Positions 35,441-44,967 of a DNA stretch of 64,000 nt are shown one piece after another. The notes under the pieces are model-generated. The model saw only the letters and a program-made list of their open reading frames with translations, made no database searches and was not told the DNA's origin. The stretch comes from Clostridium sp. UBA2485 (GTDB lineage Bacteria; Bacillota; Clostridia; Clostridiales; Clostridiaceae). How positions within the stretch are numbered: position 1 is the stretch's first letter; each line of letters starts with the position of its first letter. Made by a program: the position numbers and the translations under genes. The DNA is taken from assembly GCF_002341865.1 (NCBI RefSeq), contig NZ_DDOV01000031.1:12830-76829 (forward strand), in the 5' to 3' direction.

Positions 35441-36439
35441 TTAGATTAAAGTAGGTACACTTTTAAGTTTTTTATAAAAGCTTTTAAATTTGCTATAGTG
35501 AGTTTCTGCACTACTTAGATGTTTTTTTGGTGTTATATATAGAGATTCGTAAAAATCGCTATCAGTTTTTTCATTTTTAGCATGGACTTTTTCCATAGAT
35601 AATGAGTACTTAAAATTTTGAAGATAATTATAATATTCCTCCATAGAGGCATCTAATTCTTCATAAGATTTTAATCCATTATTAGGTACTGAAATATCTT
35701 TTAAGCTGTCTTTTAAAGTTTTTAGAGAAGTAATTTGATTATCAATATCAGAAATAGCTAATTCATAAGTTACAATATTATTTCTAGCCTTTAAGGATAG
35801 AGGCGAAAAATCTACTTTTAAATTATCATAATAACTACTAATGTTATCCATAGCGTTTATAAATAGTGTATTTTGATCATCGTTAACTTCTTTTTCTCTA
35901 GTGGAATTAAAAGCTGATAAGCAATAATTAGTAATATTATCAATGGCAAAAAAACTTGACTTTAATATAGATATAGCATTTTCACTAAAGATAGAATAAT
36001 AATTTGAAGAAATAGTATAATAAGTTTTTAAATTTTTAGCTGCTTTCTCTATATCATTTCCCGCTGGATTTTTTAACATAGCCTCCATTTGTATATACAT
36101 AAGTATATTATTTTCCACTCCATTTCTTAAGCTATCTAATTTTTCAGGATCATATTCCTGAATATTGATATCATCCTTTATTTTATTTAATTCATTAATC
36201 ATTTCAGGAATTATTTTTAAAGATTTATTTACATTGATACTATCCTTTACTATAAAATCATTACATCTATTATTTATCGTATTGATTTCTTTTAAAGTAC
36301 TATCAATATAATTTACTTGTGAATCTATAATTCTTCCTTTAAAAAAATTATAGCTAAAGCAGAATAATGATATGGCTGCAACAACAATCATCAAATAGTT
36401 TAAAAATACTTGCTTTTTATCCTTGATTTCTATATTCAT
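35441..36439 (-). CDS. Membrane-anchored helical protein of unknown function
   Basis: A 332-residue protein. A transmembrane segment at about 13-31 (FLNYLMIVVAAISLFCFSYNF) precedes about 300 residues predicted to be almost entirely helical. They are rich in Asn, Ser, Lys and Asp, with heptad-like stretches such as LNKIKDDINIQEYDPEKLDSL and ITSLKTLKDSLKDI. There is no cysteine-based or catalytic motif. It resembles no family I know. An AGGAGGATGATTTC site precedes the ATG. Single gene, divergent from cdaA across 420 bases. Confidence 0.7.
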   Translation of the reverse strand: MNIEIKDKKQVFLNYLMIVVAAISLFCFSYNFFKGRIIDSQVNYIDSTLKEINTINNRCNDFIVKDSINVNKSLKIIPEMINELNKIKDDINIQEYDPEKLDSLRNGVENNILMYIQMEAMLKNPAGNDIEKAAKNLKTYYTISSNYYSIFSENAISILKSSFFAIDNITNYCLSAFNSTREKEVNDDQNTLFINAMDNISSYYDNLKVDFSPLSLKARNNIVTYELAISDIDNQITSLKTLKDSLKDISVPNNGLKSYEELDASMEEYYNYLQNFKYSLSMEKVHAKNEKTDSDFYESLYITPKKHLSSAETHYSKFKSFYKKLKSVPTLI

Positions 36440-36859
36440 GAAATCATCCTCCTAATTTTAAAAGTTTATTAATTTCTAAAAGTATGTTTTGAATTTAGAC
36501 ATCTGAAAATAATTAGTTAAAAATTTTTACGATATTTTATATTGCATAAAAAATTAGATTACAAAGTTATAGAGTACATAGTTTGTAAACATTAGAATTA
36601 TTATTTTTAAATATGCTTATACTTACAACATAGGTCATTATTCTAAGAGTAAAAAATACTTTTTTTTATTTACTATAACTATAATCACTTGAGAATAGAG
36701 CTATTACTTTTTTATATTGTTATATTAAGGAGTGAGGGAAAATATTCATAAATTATAAATTCATTATTTTACTAAATAAAAATAAACTTACAATGTATTA
36801 TAAATAAAATTATTAGTGTATAATTATAATTAGGAATTATAGTAAGAGGTGAGGCAGCA
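36440..36859. other. Intergenic region between two divergent genes
   Basis: No gene is seen. AGACATCTGAAAATAATTAG at about 36498-36517 resembles a solitary end of the MITE-like element in reverse orientation. TATAAT-like words are frequent but none pairs with a good -35. The cdaA start has AAGAGGTGAGG just upstream. Confidence 0.5.
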
Positions 36860-37708
36860 ATGGAGGGTTTAAATTTTATAATAAATAGCTTAAAAGGATT
36901 TGATATATTTTCACTTATAGATATTTTGGCAGTTTCTGTAATATTTTATAAAGGATACACACTTATAAAAGAAACAAGAGCTGTACAACTCTTAAAAGGT
37001 GTATTACTTATATTTTTATTAATCCCTATAAGCGAGTTTTTCAATTTAACAATGCTTAATTATATTTTAAGCAATACAATCACAATTGGATTAATTTCCG
37101 TTGTTATTATTTTTCAACCTGAAGTGAGAAAAGCATTAGAGCACATAGGAAGAACTTCTTTTATGGATAAGATAATTTATGAAGATGAAGAAATTATGAA
37201 TAATGTTGTTAACGAAATTGTTGATGCTGTAGAAGAGTTGGCTAAAGAAAAAACAGGGGCACTAATTGTAATTGAACAAAAGACAGGACTTGGAGATATT
37301 ATAAATACTGGTACTCAAATAGATGCAGTGGTTTCTTCTGCACTACTTCAAAATATATTTGTTGTAAATACTCCTCTACATGATGGAGCTACAATCATTA
37401 GAAATGATAGAATTGTATCAGCAGGATGTTTCCTTCCACTTACTAATAATGACAAATTGAATAAGCAGTTAGGTACAAGGCATAGAGCAGCTATAGGTGT
37501 TACTGAGATAACAGATGCACTTACAATTATAGTTTCTGAAGAAACAGGTGTTGTATCTTTAGCTGTAAACGGACGATTGCTAAGACACTATGATAAAGAT
37601 AAGTTAAAGAGTATTCTTGTTAAGATAATGAAGAGTAGACATAAAACGGAAGTAACATTTAAAGAGAGGGTTAGAGTATGGATAAAGAGAAAAGACAAGA
37701 TATCTTAA
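36860..37708 (+). CDS. cdaA: Diadenylate cyclase CdaA
   Basis: A 282-residue membrane enzyme making c-di-AMP from two ATP. Three transmembrane helices fill residues about 1-90 (LIDILAVSVIFYKGYTLI, LLKGVLLIFLLIPISEF, TITIGLISVVIIFQPEVR). The DAC domain has the signature LHDGATII (DGA) and GTRHRAAIG (RHR). c-di-AMP controls potassium and osmolyte uptake and wall integrity. It overlaps cdaR by 31 bases, and glmM, usually the third gene of this operon, lies 12 kb away here. Confidence 0.96.
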   Translation: MEGLNFIINSLKGFDIFSLIDILAVSVIFYKGYTLIKETRAVQLLKGVLLIFLLIPISEFFNLTMLNYILSNTITIGLISVVIIFQPEVRKALEHIGRTSFMDKIIYEDEEIMNNVVNEIVDAVEELAKEKTGALIVIEQKTGLGDIINTGTQIDAVVSSALLQNIFVVNTPLHDGATIIRNDRIVSAGCFLPLTNNDKLNKQLGTRHRAAIGVTEITDALTIIVSEETGVVSLAVNGRLLRHYDKDKLKSILVKIMKSRHKTEVTFKERVRVWIKRKDKIS

Positions 37709-38925
37709 TTAAAATTTGTTGTATCATAGCCTCATTTGCATTATGGTTTTATATAAGAGGTACAGAAAATCCTATTACAAGTCATTCAATAAAAAATATA
37801 CCAGTACAAGTTTTAAATACAGAAGCTTTAGCTCAAAATAATTTAGTGTTGCTACCTGACCAAAGTTTTAAAGTTAATTTAAATGTAAAAGGACCAGCAT
37901 CAGCTGTTTACCATATAGATAAAAATAAAGATTTTAAAATTGTAGTAGATTTAAGTAAATATGCTCTAAAAGCAGGAAAAAATACTATACCTATAGAGAT
38001 AAATGAAAGTCCGAGTACTGTAAGCATAGTGAGTGAAAATTTATGGATAGATGTACAAATTGATACTTTAAAGGAAAAAGAGGTAGCAGTTATACCTGAT
38101 ATACAAGGAGATTTAACTCCAGGAGCATATAGAGAGGAACCAGTTATTTCTCCATCAGTTGTAAAAGTAAATGGACCATCTAAGTATGTAGATATGGTAC
38201 AAGGCGTATTAGGAAAAGTAGATGTTACTAATATGGATAGAGATATAGAAAAAGTTGTTGAATTAATACCAATTGATGGCGAAGGAAAAGCAGTAAATAA
38301 TGTTACATTATCAGCTTCTACTGCAACAATAAGAATATCAATAAAAAAAGGTAAATCTGTGCCAATACGAATTAACACTACTGGGGAAGCACCAAATGGA
38401 GTAACAATTGAAACTATGGATGTCAATCCAAAAAATGTTGAGATAACAGGTGTTAGCGACGCGGTAAATAATATAGCCAGTTTATCAACAGAGCCTATAG
38501 ATTTAAGCACTATAAATGCTGATACCACTCTAGATGTAAATCTGGAAGTACCTGAGGGTGTTAAAATATCAAATATTACGGTAAAAGTTAAGTTCACTTT
38601 AAATTTGAAGAAAAAATCAGAGAAAAGCTTTAATATAGGCATAAAACAGCTTAATGTTCCAGAAAAATCAACGGTAACTCTAGATAAAGATACTTTAGAA
38701 TTAGTGTTATCTGGTTATGAGGAAGACTTAAATAAGGTGACTCCAGAAGCTATTATTGCAACTTTAGATTTAAAAAATTTAAATGAAGGAGATCATGATG
38801 TTCCAATAGTTATCTCTGGTATTCCAGAGAACTTAACAAAAGTATCACAAAATATACAAACTGTAAAAGTGAACATTAAGAAAACTACGGAGGTAAGTAA
38901 CGATAATGTGGATTCGAGTGAATAA
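37678..38925 (+). CDS. cdaR: CdaA regulator CdaR (YbbR domains)
   Basis: A 415-residue protein with a transmembrane helix (about 10-26, IKICCIIASFALWFYIR) and an outside part of about four YbbR repeats of 80-90 residues. Each repeat has a proline-based start and a PxxVxVxGP or PKNVEITG motif (for example PSVVKVNGPSKYVDMV). CdaR binds CdaA and tunes its activity. The ATG lies inside the cdaA frame. Its stop lies inside the next gene (20-base overlap), so all three genes are translated as a set. Confidence 0.92.
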   Translation: MDKEKRQDILIKICCIIASFALWFYIRGTENPITSHSIKNIPVQVLNTEALAQNNLVLLPDQSFKVNLNVKGPASAVYHIDKNKDFKIVVDLSKYALKAGKNTIPIEINESPSTVSIVSENLWIDVQIDTLKEKEVAVIPDIQGDLTPGAYREEPVISPSVVKVNGPSKYVDMVQGVLGKVDVTNMDRDIEKVVELIPIDGEGKAVNNVTLSASTATIRISIKKGKSVPIRINTTGEAPNGVTIETMDVNPKNVEITGVSDAVNNIASLSTEPIDLSTINADTTLDVNLEVPEGVKISNITVKVKFTLNLKKKSEKSFNIGIKQLNVPEKSTVTLDKDTLELVLSGYEEDLNKVTPEAIIATLDLKNLNEGDHDVPIVISGIPENLTKVSQNIQTVKVNIKKTTEVSNDNVDSSE

Positions 38926-40510
38926 CCTAATCCTAGATATAGAAGAGGATATTAATCTATTAAAAACAAAAGCAGCTAAAAAATTAAGAATAAAAGAAAA
39001 TCAAATAAAAGATTTTAGAATTTCTAAAGAATCTATAGATGCACGTAAGAAGAATTCTATCAAATTTAATTACTGCGTTGAAATCACCTGTGACAATATG
39101 GAGAAAATTGTATTAAAGGCTAATAGTAGCGATGTTAAAATAGAAAAGAAAAAATATAATGCAGAAATTGAATTTGGAAATGAAAAATTGCATAGTAGGC
39201 CAATTATAGTAGGTATGGGACCAGCAGGACTTTTTGCTGGTCTTCTTATGGCTCAAAAGGGATATAAACCTATAATAGTTGAACGGGGGCAAGATGTAGA
39301 TAGCAGAAGTGAGTCTGTGAATAATTTTTGGATTAAAGGAAAATTAAATACAGAGTCCAATGTCCAATTTGGAGAAGGTGGAGCAGGTACTTTTTCCGAT
39401 GGAAAATTAACAACAAGGATTAAAGATGATAGATGTGATTATGTTTTAGAAGAATTAGTTAAGGCAGGAGCACCAGAAGAAATACTATATATGGCAAAAC
39501 CGCATATAGGAACAGATATATTAAAGTCAGTGGTTAAGAATATAAGAGAAACTATTATTAAATTAGGTGGAGATGTATTATTTAATTCTAAACTGGAAGA
39601 TTTAATCATAAAGAATAATAAGGTAGAAGAGGTAATTGTAAATGGACAAAAAATACCTTGTGAAGCATTAATATTAGCTATAGGCCATAGTGCAAGAGAT
39701 ACCTATGAAATGCTTTTTAAAAGAGGGGTATTTATGACACCAAAACCTTTTGCTATAGGAGCTAGAATAGAACATCTTCAAAGTTTAATAAATGAAAATC
39801 AATATGGAAAGTATAAAGACCATCCTAGGTTAAAAGCTGCAGAATATAAGTTGACTTATAGTAGCAAAAATTTAAATCGATCTGTCTATAGTTTTTGTAT
39901 GTGTCCTGGTGGTCAAGTAGTTGCTGCTGCTTCGGAGGAGAATACAGTAGTGGTTAATGGAATGAGCAATTATAAAAGAGATAGTGATAATGCTAATTCT
40001 GCTATAGTAGTGTCCGTTAACCCAGAGGACTTTGGAAATACCTCTCCAATAGTAGGTATAGAATTCCAAAGGCATTATGAAGCTTTAGCTTACAAGGTAG
40101 CAGGAGCAAGTTATAATGCGCCACTGCAATTAGTAGAAGACTTCTTACAGGATAGAAAATCAACAAAATTAGGTAAGGTTAAACCAAGCTATACACCAGG
40201 TTTTGAATTTAGTGAAATGAAGGATTGCTTACCTAATTATGTCATAAAGGCTTTAAAAGAAGCACTGCCAGCATTTGACAAGAGAATAGCAGGATTTGGT
40301 AGTGGCGATGCAGTACTTACAGGTATTGAAACTAGAACATCTGCGCCAGTTAGAATAAATAGAAATGAAAGCAATACAAGTATCTCAACAGAAGGATTAT
40401 ACCCTGCTGGTGAAGGTGCAGGATATGCCGGAGGAATTATATCTGCTGCTGTAGATGGACTGAAAATTGCAGAAACAATAATGAAAAAATACAATGTGCC
40501 GAATTGTTAG
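38906..40510 (+). CDS. FAD-dependent dehydrogenase (COG2509-type)
   Basis: A 534-residue flavoprotein. An amino-terminal about 95-residue domain precedes the dinucleotide-binding motif GMGPAGLFAG (103-112). It contains NVQFGEGGAGTFSDGKLTTR, a second ALILAIGHSARDTYEML, SFCMCPGGQVVAAASEE and the final GLYPAGEGAGYAGGIISAAVDG, the signature of this NAD(FAD)-utilising dehydrogenase family. The substrate is unknown. Its linkage to cdaA-cdaR is recurrent in clostridia and suggests an envelope or redox role, which remains inference. AAACTACGGAGGTAAG precedes the ATG. Confidence 0.88.
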   Translation: MWIRVNNLILDIEEDINLLKTKAAKKLRIKENQIKDFRISKESIDARKKNSIKFNYCVEITCDNMEKIVLKANSSDVKIEKKKYNAEIEFGNEKLHSRPIIVGMGPAGLFAGLLMAQKGYKPIIVERGQDVDSRSESVNNFWIKGKLNTESNVQFGEGGAGTFSDGKLTTRIKDDRCDYVLEELVKAGAPEEILYMAKPHIGTDILKSVVKNIRETIIKLGGDVLFNSKLEDLIIKNNKVEEVIVNGQKIPCEALILAIGHSARDTYEMLFKRGVFMTPKPFAIGARIEHLQSLINENQYGKYKDHPRLKAAEYKLTYSSKNLNRSVYSFCMCPGGQVVAAASEENTVVVNGMSNYKRDSDNANSAIVVSVNPEDFGNTSPIVGIEFQRHYEALAYKVAGASYNAPLQLVEDFLQDRKSTKLGKVKPSYTPGFEFSEMKDCLPNYVIKALKEALPAFDKRIAGFGSGDAVLTGIETRTSAPVRINRNESNTSISTEGLYPAGEGAGYAGGIISAAVDGLKIAETIMKKYNVPNC

Positions 40511-40612
40511 TCATTTTAAGTTGATATTTACATTATAAATTTGATAAAATATAAGTGGGGATTTATAAAAATTGTAAAAGTATGTCGAGATTTCGATATA
40601 GAGGGGGATATT

Positions 40613-41701
40613 ATGGCAAGGAAAAGTTATATGTTAGTAATTAATCCAGGATCTACATCTACAAAGTTAGCAATTTTTAATGATGAAAATTCTATAGTAT
40701 CAACAAATTTAACTCATGATATAGAAGAAATTAAAAAATTTGATACTATATATGAACAAAAAGATATGAGAGTTAAAATGATTCTAGAATGGCTTAAAGA
40801 AAAAGGCATAGAATTAAATGAATTAGCTCTTGTAGTAGGAAGAGGTGGGCTTTTAAGATCCATGCCAGGTGGAACTTATGAAGTCACAGAAAGAATGCTT
40901 GAAGATTTAAAAATAGGAATACAAGGACAACATGCTGCAAATTTAGGTGGGATTATTGCCTATGAAATAGCTAAAAAAGTAGGTATACCTTCCTATATTG
41001 TTGATCCAGTTGCAGTGGATGAGATTGAAGATGTAGCAAGAATATCAGGAATGCCTGAATTGCCAAGGAGGTCTCTACTTCATGCACTAAATATGAAGGC
41101 AGTAGTTAGAAAAGTTTGTAAGGATAAGAAATTAGATTTTTTTAATAGCTCTTTTGTAGTAGCACATCTTGGCGGAGGAATATCTATATCACCATTTAAA
41201 GATGGAAAGTTAATTGATTGCAATAATGCAAGTCATGAAGGACCATTTTCTCCAGATAGAACAGGAACACTTCCAGTAGGTGATTTAGTTGAACTTGCTT
41301 TTAGTGGAAAATATACAGAAAAAGAGCTAAGTAAAAAAGTAATGGGACAAGGTGGGTTAATAGCTTATCTTGGAACTAATGATGGAAGAGTTATAGACAA
41401 GCTTATTGACGATGGAGACAAAAAAGCAGAGCTTATTTTTAAGGCTATGGCTTATCAAATTGCAAAAGAAATTGGAGCTATGTCAATAGCACTAAAAGGT
41501 AAAATGGATGCGATAATAATAACAGGGGGGTTAGCTCATAATAAGAGGCTAATGAACTGGATTTCTGAATATGTAGGTTTTATTGCACCAATAGAATTGG
41601 TTCCTGGTGAAGATGAAATGTTAGCTTTAGCTCAAGGTGCTTTAAGAGTACTCAAAAGAGAGGAAATTGCAAAAATTTATGAGCAAGAAGTAAATCTTTA
41701 A
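40613..41701 (+). CDS. buk: Butyrate kinase (first copy)
   Basis: A 362-residue acetokinase-superfamily enzyme with [13 protein letters not shown] near the start, VGRGGLLRSMPGGTYEV, AHLGGGISISPF and IITGGLAHNKRLMNWI. It turns butyryl- or branched-chain acyl-phosphate plus ADP into the acid and ATP. The frame opens at 40541, but ATG at 40613 is chosen because AGAGGGGGATATT is just upstream. This copy is clearly diverged from the second one at 42852, suggesting different acyl preference. A MITE-like element separates it from ptb. Confidence 0.93.
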   Translation: MARKSYMLVINPGSTSTKLAIFNDENSIVSTNLTHDIEEIKKFDTIYEQKDMRVKMILEWLKEKGIELNELALVVGRGGLLRSMPGGTYEVTERMLEDLKIGIQGQHAANLGGIIAYEIAKKVGIPSYIVDPVAVDEIEDVARISGMPELPRRSLLHALNMKAVVRKVCKDKKLDFFNSSFVVAHLGGGISISPFKDGKLIDCNNASHEGPFSPDRTGTLPVGDLVELAFSGKYTEKELSKKVMGQGGLIAYLGTNDGRVIDKLIDDGDKKAELIFKAMAYQIAKEIGAMSIALKGKMDAIIITGGLAHNKRLMNWISEYVGFIAPIELVPGEDEMLALAQGALRVLKREEIAKIYEQEVNL

Positions 41702-41717
41702 TTCTTCATTTTGAATT

Positions 41718-41874
41718 AGGCATCTTGTAAAAATAATAAGTCAGTATGTTAGCCTATTTTGCATCATACTGTGTTGTTGGAACCAATCTATTGATTACTA
41801 TGAATGGAACCTAAGGTCTTGTCTGATATAAAATAAACTAACATCTTTACTCTATTATTTTCTTTCAGATGTCT
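41718..41874 (+). mobile_element. MITE-like element between buk and ptb (157 bp)
   Basis: Ends AGGCATCTTGTAAAAATAAT and TTATTTTCTTTCAGATGTCT are imperfect inverted repeats matching the other copies. The interior hairpin has drifted (ATCTATTGATTACTATGAATGGAACC), so this is an older copy. It ends 54 bases before the ptb start and fills most of the 227-base gap. It may carry or interrupt the ptb promoter. Confidence 0.88.
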
Positions 41875-41928
41875 TATAGATTATCATTAGCTTAAAAGGC
41901 TATAACTAATGCATAGGGAGGATAAAAA

Positions 41929-42834
41929 ATGATAAAGTCATTTGATGAAATTATTGGTAAAGTTAAATCTCAAGCTATAAAGACTGTTGCAGTTGCAGTG
42001 GCTCAAGATGAACCAGTGTTAGAAGCTATAAGAGATGCTAAAAAAAATGGCATTGCAAATGCTATATTAGTTGGTGACAAAGAAGAGATAATTGCTATTG
42101 GTAAAAAAATAGAAATGAACATGGATGACTTTCAGATTATTGACGAAAAAAATGTAAATGCTGCTGCATTAACAGCAGTTAAATTAGTATCAAGTGGTAA
42201 AGCTGACATGATGATGAAGGGATTAATAGATACGGCTACATTTCTAAGAGCAGTATTGAACAAGGAAGTGGGACTGAGAACTGGAAAGCAAATGTCGCAT
42301 ATAGCAGTATTTGAAATTCCAGGATATGATAGATTAATATTTTTAACTGATGCAGCCTTTAATATGTATCCAGAATTAAAAGAAAAAGTGGATATAATTA
42401 ACAATGCTGTTATGGTTGCAAAAGCTGTGGGAGTTGAAACTCCAAAGGTAGCACCAATTTGTGCTGTAGAAGTTGTGAACCCAGCAATGCAAGCAACACT
42501 AGATGCTGCTATGCTTTCAAAAATGAATGAAAGAGGTCAAATAAAAGGATGCATAATTGATGGTCCACTAGCACTTGATAATGCATTATCAGAAGAAGCA
42601 GCTCATCATAAGAAAATATCTGGTCCAGTTGCTGGAAAAGCAGATATATTACTTATGGCGAACATAGAGGCTGGTAATGCAATGTACAAATGCTTAACAT
42701 ATACAACAGAATCTAAAAGTGGTGGATTACTTGCTGGAGCAGCAGCCCCTGTTATAGTTACATCTAGAGCAGATTCACCAGAATCTAAGATGAATTCTAT
42801 AGCTTTAGCTGCACTAGTTGCAGAAAGTAGATAG
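41929..42834 (+). CDS. ptb: Phosphotransbutyrylase (phosphate butyryltransferase)
   Basis: A 301-residue Ptb of normal length. It converts butyryl-CoA (or isobutyryl/isovaleryl-CoA) and phosphate to the acyl phosphate and CoA. Conserved stretches are ADMMMKGLIDTATFLRAVLNKEVGLRTGK, RLIFLTDAAFNMYPELKEKVDII and KVAPICAVEVVNPAMQATLDAA. An AGGGAGGA site is upstream. With the flanking kinases it completes substrate-level ATP formation. It is 17 bases from the second buk. Confidence 0.95.
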   Translation: MIKSFDEIIGKVKSQAIKTVAVAVAQDEPVLEAIRDAKKNGIANAILVGDKEEIIAIGKKIEMNMDDFQIIDEKNVNAAALTAVKLVSSGKADMMMKGLIDTATFLRAVLNKEVGLRTGKQMSHIAVFEIPGYDRLIFLTDAAFNMYPELKEKVDIINNAVMVAKAVGVETPKVAPICAVEVVNPAMQATLDAAMLSKMNERGQIKGCIIDGPLALDNALSEEAAHHKKISGPVAGKADILLMANIEAGNAMYKCLTYTTESKSGGLLAGAAAPVIVTSRADSPESKMNSIALAALVAESR

Positions 42835-42851
42835 TTTAGGAGGATAAATTT

Positions 42852-43922
42852 ATGGCATTTAAGTTACTTATTATCAATCCAGGTTCAACTTCAACAAAGA
42901 TTGGTGTGTATGAAGACACAAATCCTATATTAGTTGAAACACTAAGACATAGCTCTGAAGAAATTGGAAGATTCCAAGCTATATATGACCAATTCAATTT
43001 TAGAAAAGAAGTTATATTAAATGTATTAAAGCAAAAGAATTTTGATGTTAATACATTAGACGTAATTGTTGGAAGAGGCGGACTACTTAAGTCAATTGAA
43101 GGTGGCACATATGCCATAAATAAAGCTATGTTAGAAGATTTAAGAGCAGGAATACAAGGACAGCATGCATCTAATTTAGGTGGAATAATAGCTAATGAAA
43201 TAGCTAAAGAATTAAACATTCCAGCCTACATAGTTGATCCAGTAGTTGTAGATGAAATGACTGATATAGCTAGAATTTCTGGTATGCCAGAATTAGAGAG
43301 AAAGAGTATATTTCATGCACTAAATCAAAAGGCTGTTGCCAAGAGATATGCTAAAGAAAAAAATATTAAATATGATGAATTAAATTTAATAGTAGCTCAT
43401 ATGGGTGGTGGAATTTCTGTTGGAGCCCATGAAAAGGGTAAAGTTATTGATGTTAACAATGCATTAGATGGAGAAGGACCATTTTCACCAGAAAGAAGCG
43501 GTGGATTACCAGTTGGAGACTTAGTAAGTATGTGCTTTAGTGACAAATACACCAAAGAAGAAATTAAAAAGAAAATTACTGGTCAAGGTGGATTTGTGGC
43601 ATATCTAAATACAAACGATGCTAAAGAAGTTGATGATAAAGCTTTAGCAGGAGATGAAAAATATAAATTAATATTCGAAGCAATGGGATATCAAGTGGCA
43701 AAAGAAATAGGTAAGTGTGCAGCAGTTCTAAAAGGAAAAGTTGATGCTATAATATTAACAGGAGGAATTGCATATTCTAAATCAATGGTAAACTACATTA
43801 AAGAAAGAGTTGAATTTATATCTGAAGTAGTAATTTATCCAGGAGAAGATGAGTTATTAGCACTTGCTGAAGGTGGATTAAGAGTTTTAAAAGCAGAAGA
43901 ACAAGCTAAAGAATATAAATAA
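42852..43922 (+). CDS. buk: Butyrate kinase (second copy)
   Basis: A 356-residue butyrate kinase: [72 protein letters not shown] and [16 protein letters not shown]. It follows ptb directly (AGGAGG site), the classical ptb-buk order, and so is the more likely partner for butyrate. The upstream copy may serve branched-chain acids. Residues in the substrate pocket cannot be assigned from sequence alone. Confidence 0.95.
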   Translation: MAFKLLIINPGSTSTKIGVYEDTNPILVETLRHSSEEIGRFQAIYDQFNFRKEVILNVLKQKNFDVNTLDVIVGRGGLLKSIEGGTYAINKAMLEDLRAGIQGQHASNLGGIIANEIAKELNIPAYIVDPVVVDEMTDIARISGMPELERKSIFHALNQKAVAKRYAKEKNIKYDELNLIVAHMGGGISVGAHEKGKVIDVNNALDGEGPFSPERSGGLPVGDLVSMCFSDKYTKEEIKKKITGQGGFVAYLNTNDAKEVDDKALAGDEKYKLIFEAMGYQVAKEIGKCAAVLKGKVDAIILTGGIAYSKSMVNYIKERVEFISEVVIYPGEDELLALAEGGLRVLKAEEQAKEYK

Positions 43923-43934
43923 AAAGGTGATAAT

Positions 43935-44606
43935 ATGAGTAGAATTAGGGTTTTTACAGGACATTTTGGAAGTGGAAAAACAGAAATAGCAATAAATTAT
44001 GCCATAAACCTAGCAAAAGAAGGTAAAAAGGTTGCAATAGTTGATTTAGATATTGTAAATCCGTATTTCTGTGTTAGAGATTTAAGAACCGAATTAGAAA
44101 AGTATAATATAAGAGTTATATCTTCTAATCCAGATTTCGTAAATGCAGAGCTTATGGTAGTACCAGCAGAAGTACTTTCTGTATTTAATGATAAAAGCTA
44201 TGATGTTGTATTTGATGTAGGAGGAGACGACTCAGGGGCAATAGGTTTAGGTCAATATAACCGATATTTTAAAGAAGAGCCTTATGATATGTATTTTGTT
44301 ATAAATGGAAATAGACCATTTACATCAAATAATATAAATACTAAAGAATATATAGAAATGATACAAAGAGCTTCAAGACTTAAGGTATCTTACTTAATAT
44401 CAAATACTAACTTATCCTATGAAACAACTAAAGAACATATAGTTAAAGGTGATAAGGAAGTTTCAAAATTAAGTAAAGATCTTAACATACCTCATGCATT
44501 TACAGTTTGCACTAAAGATTTAGTGGATGAAGTAAAAGATGAGATCAGTGGAAAATTATTCCCAATAGACATTTTTATGTTACCACCATGGCGAAAGTAT
44601 GAATAG
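43935..44606 (+). CDS. P-loop ATPase of the SIMIBI (MinD/CobQ) type
   Basis: A 223-residue protein with a deviant Walker A TGHFGSGKTEIAINYA (residues about 8-23), VAIVDLDIVNPYF for switch I and VVFDVGGDDSGAIGLGQY for Walker B/switch II. SIMIBI ATPases of this form act in protein or metal insertion, partitioning or cofactor assembly. It lies between buk and the oxidoreductase genes and recurs in such clusters in clostridia, so it may help assemble the ferredoxin oxidoreductase. That role is inference. A 12-base gap links it to buk. Confidence 0.75.
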   Translation: MSRIRVFTGHFGSGKTEIAINYAINLAKEGKKVAIVDLDIVNPYFCVRDLRTELEKYNIRVISSNPDFVNAELMVVPAEVLSVFNDKSYDVVFDVGGDDSGAIGLGQYNRYFKEEPYDMYFVINGNRPFTSNNINTKEYIEMIQRASRLKVSYLISNTNLSYETTKEHIVKGDKEVSKLSKDLNIPHAFTVCTKDLVDEVKDEISGKLFPIDIFMLPPWRKYE

Positions 44607-44741
44607 TTAGAATTTTAACAATTAAGAAAATTGACAGCGAATTCATACAGCGTTAAAATGGAGTGGACAACCATAAAAATAGTTATCTGAAATGCCAAAT
44701 TATTGAAGTATAGGGTTTGGCATTATAAGGAGGTAGAAGTT

Positions 44742-44951
44742 ATGGCAAAAGTTATCTTTAGAGAAGAAAGATGTAAGGGATGTGGTAACTGTATAGCAGC
44801 ATGTCCTAAGAAAATAATAAGCTTCTCTGAAAAACTAAACTTAAAGGGTTATCATCCAGCTACAATCACTGAGGATAAAAAAGATGAATGTATTGGATGT
44901 GCGTCATGCGGAAGAATGTGTCCAGATCTTGTAATTACAGTTGAAAAGTAA
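44742..44951 (+). CDS. 2-oxoacid:ferredoxin oxidoreductase, delta (2x4Fe-4S) subunit
   Basis: A 69-residue bacterial-type ferredoxin with two cluster motifs: CKGCGNCIAACPKK (residues about 9-22) and CIGCASCGRMCPD (about 48-60). It passes electrons from the thiamine active site to free ferredoxin. The ATG at 44742 has AAGGAGGTAG upstream; 13 further open codons before it are unlikely to be used. First of the four-gene delta-alpha-beta-gamma unit. It resembles the Vor/Por delta subunits of clostridia and archaea. Confidence 0.92.
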   Translation: MAKVIFREERCKGCGNCIAACPKKIISFSEKLNLKGYHPATITEDKKDECIGCASCGRMCPDLVITVEK

Positions 44952-44967
44952 AGAGGAGGTTAGATTC

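Noticed and set aside
37908..38642. 244-codon minus-strand open frame opposite cdaR
   Set aside because: Antisense shadow of the YbbR repeats with no start signal and no recognisable domain.
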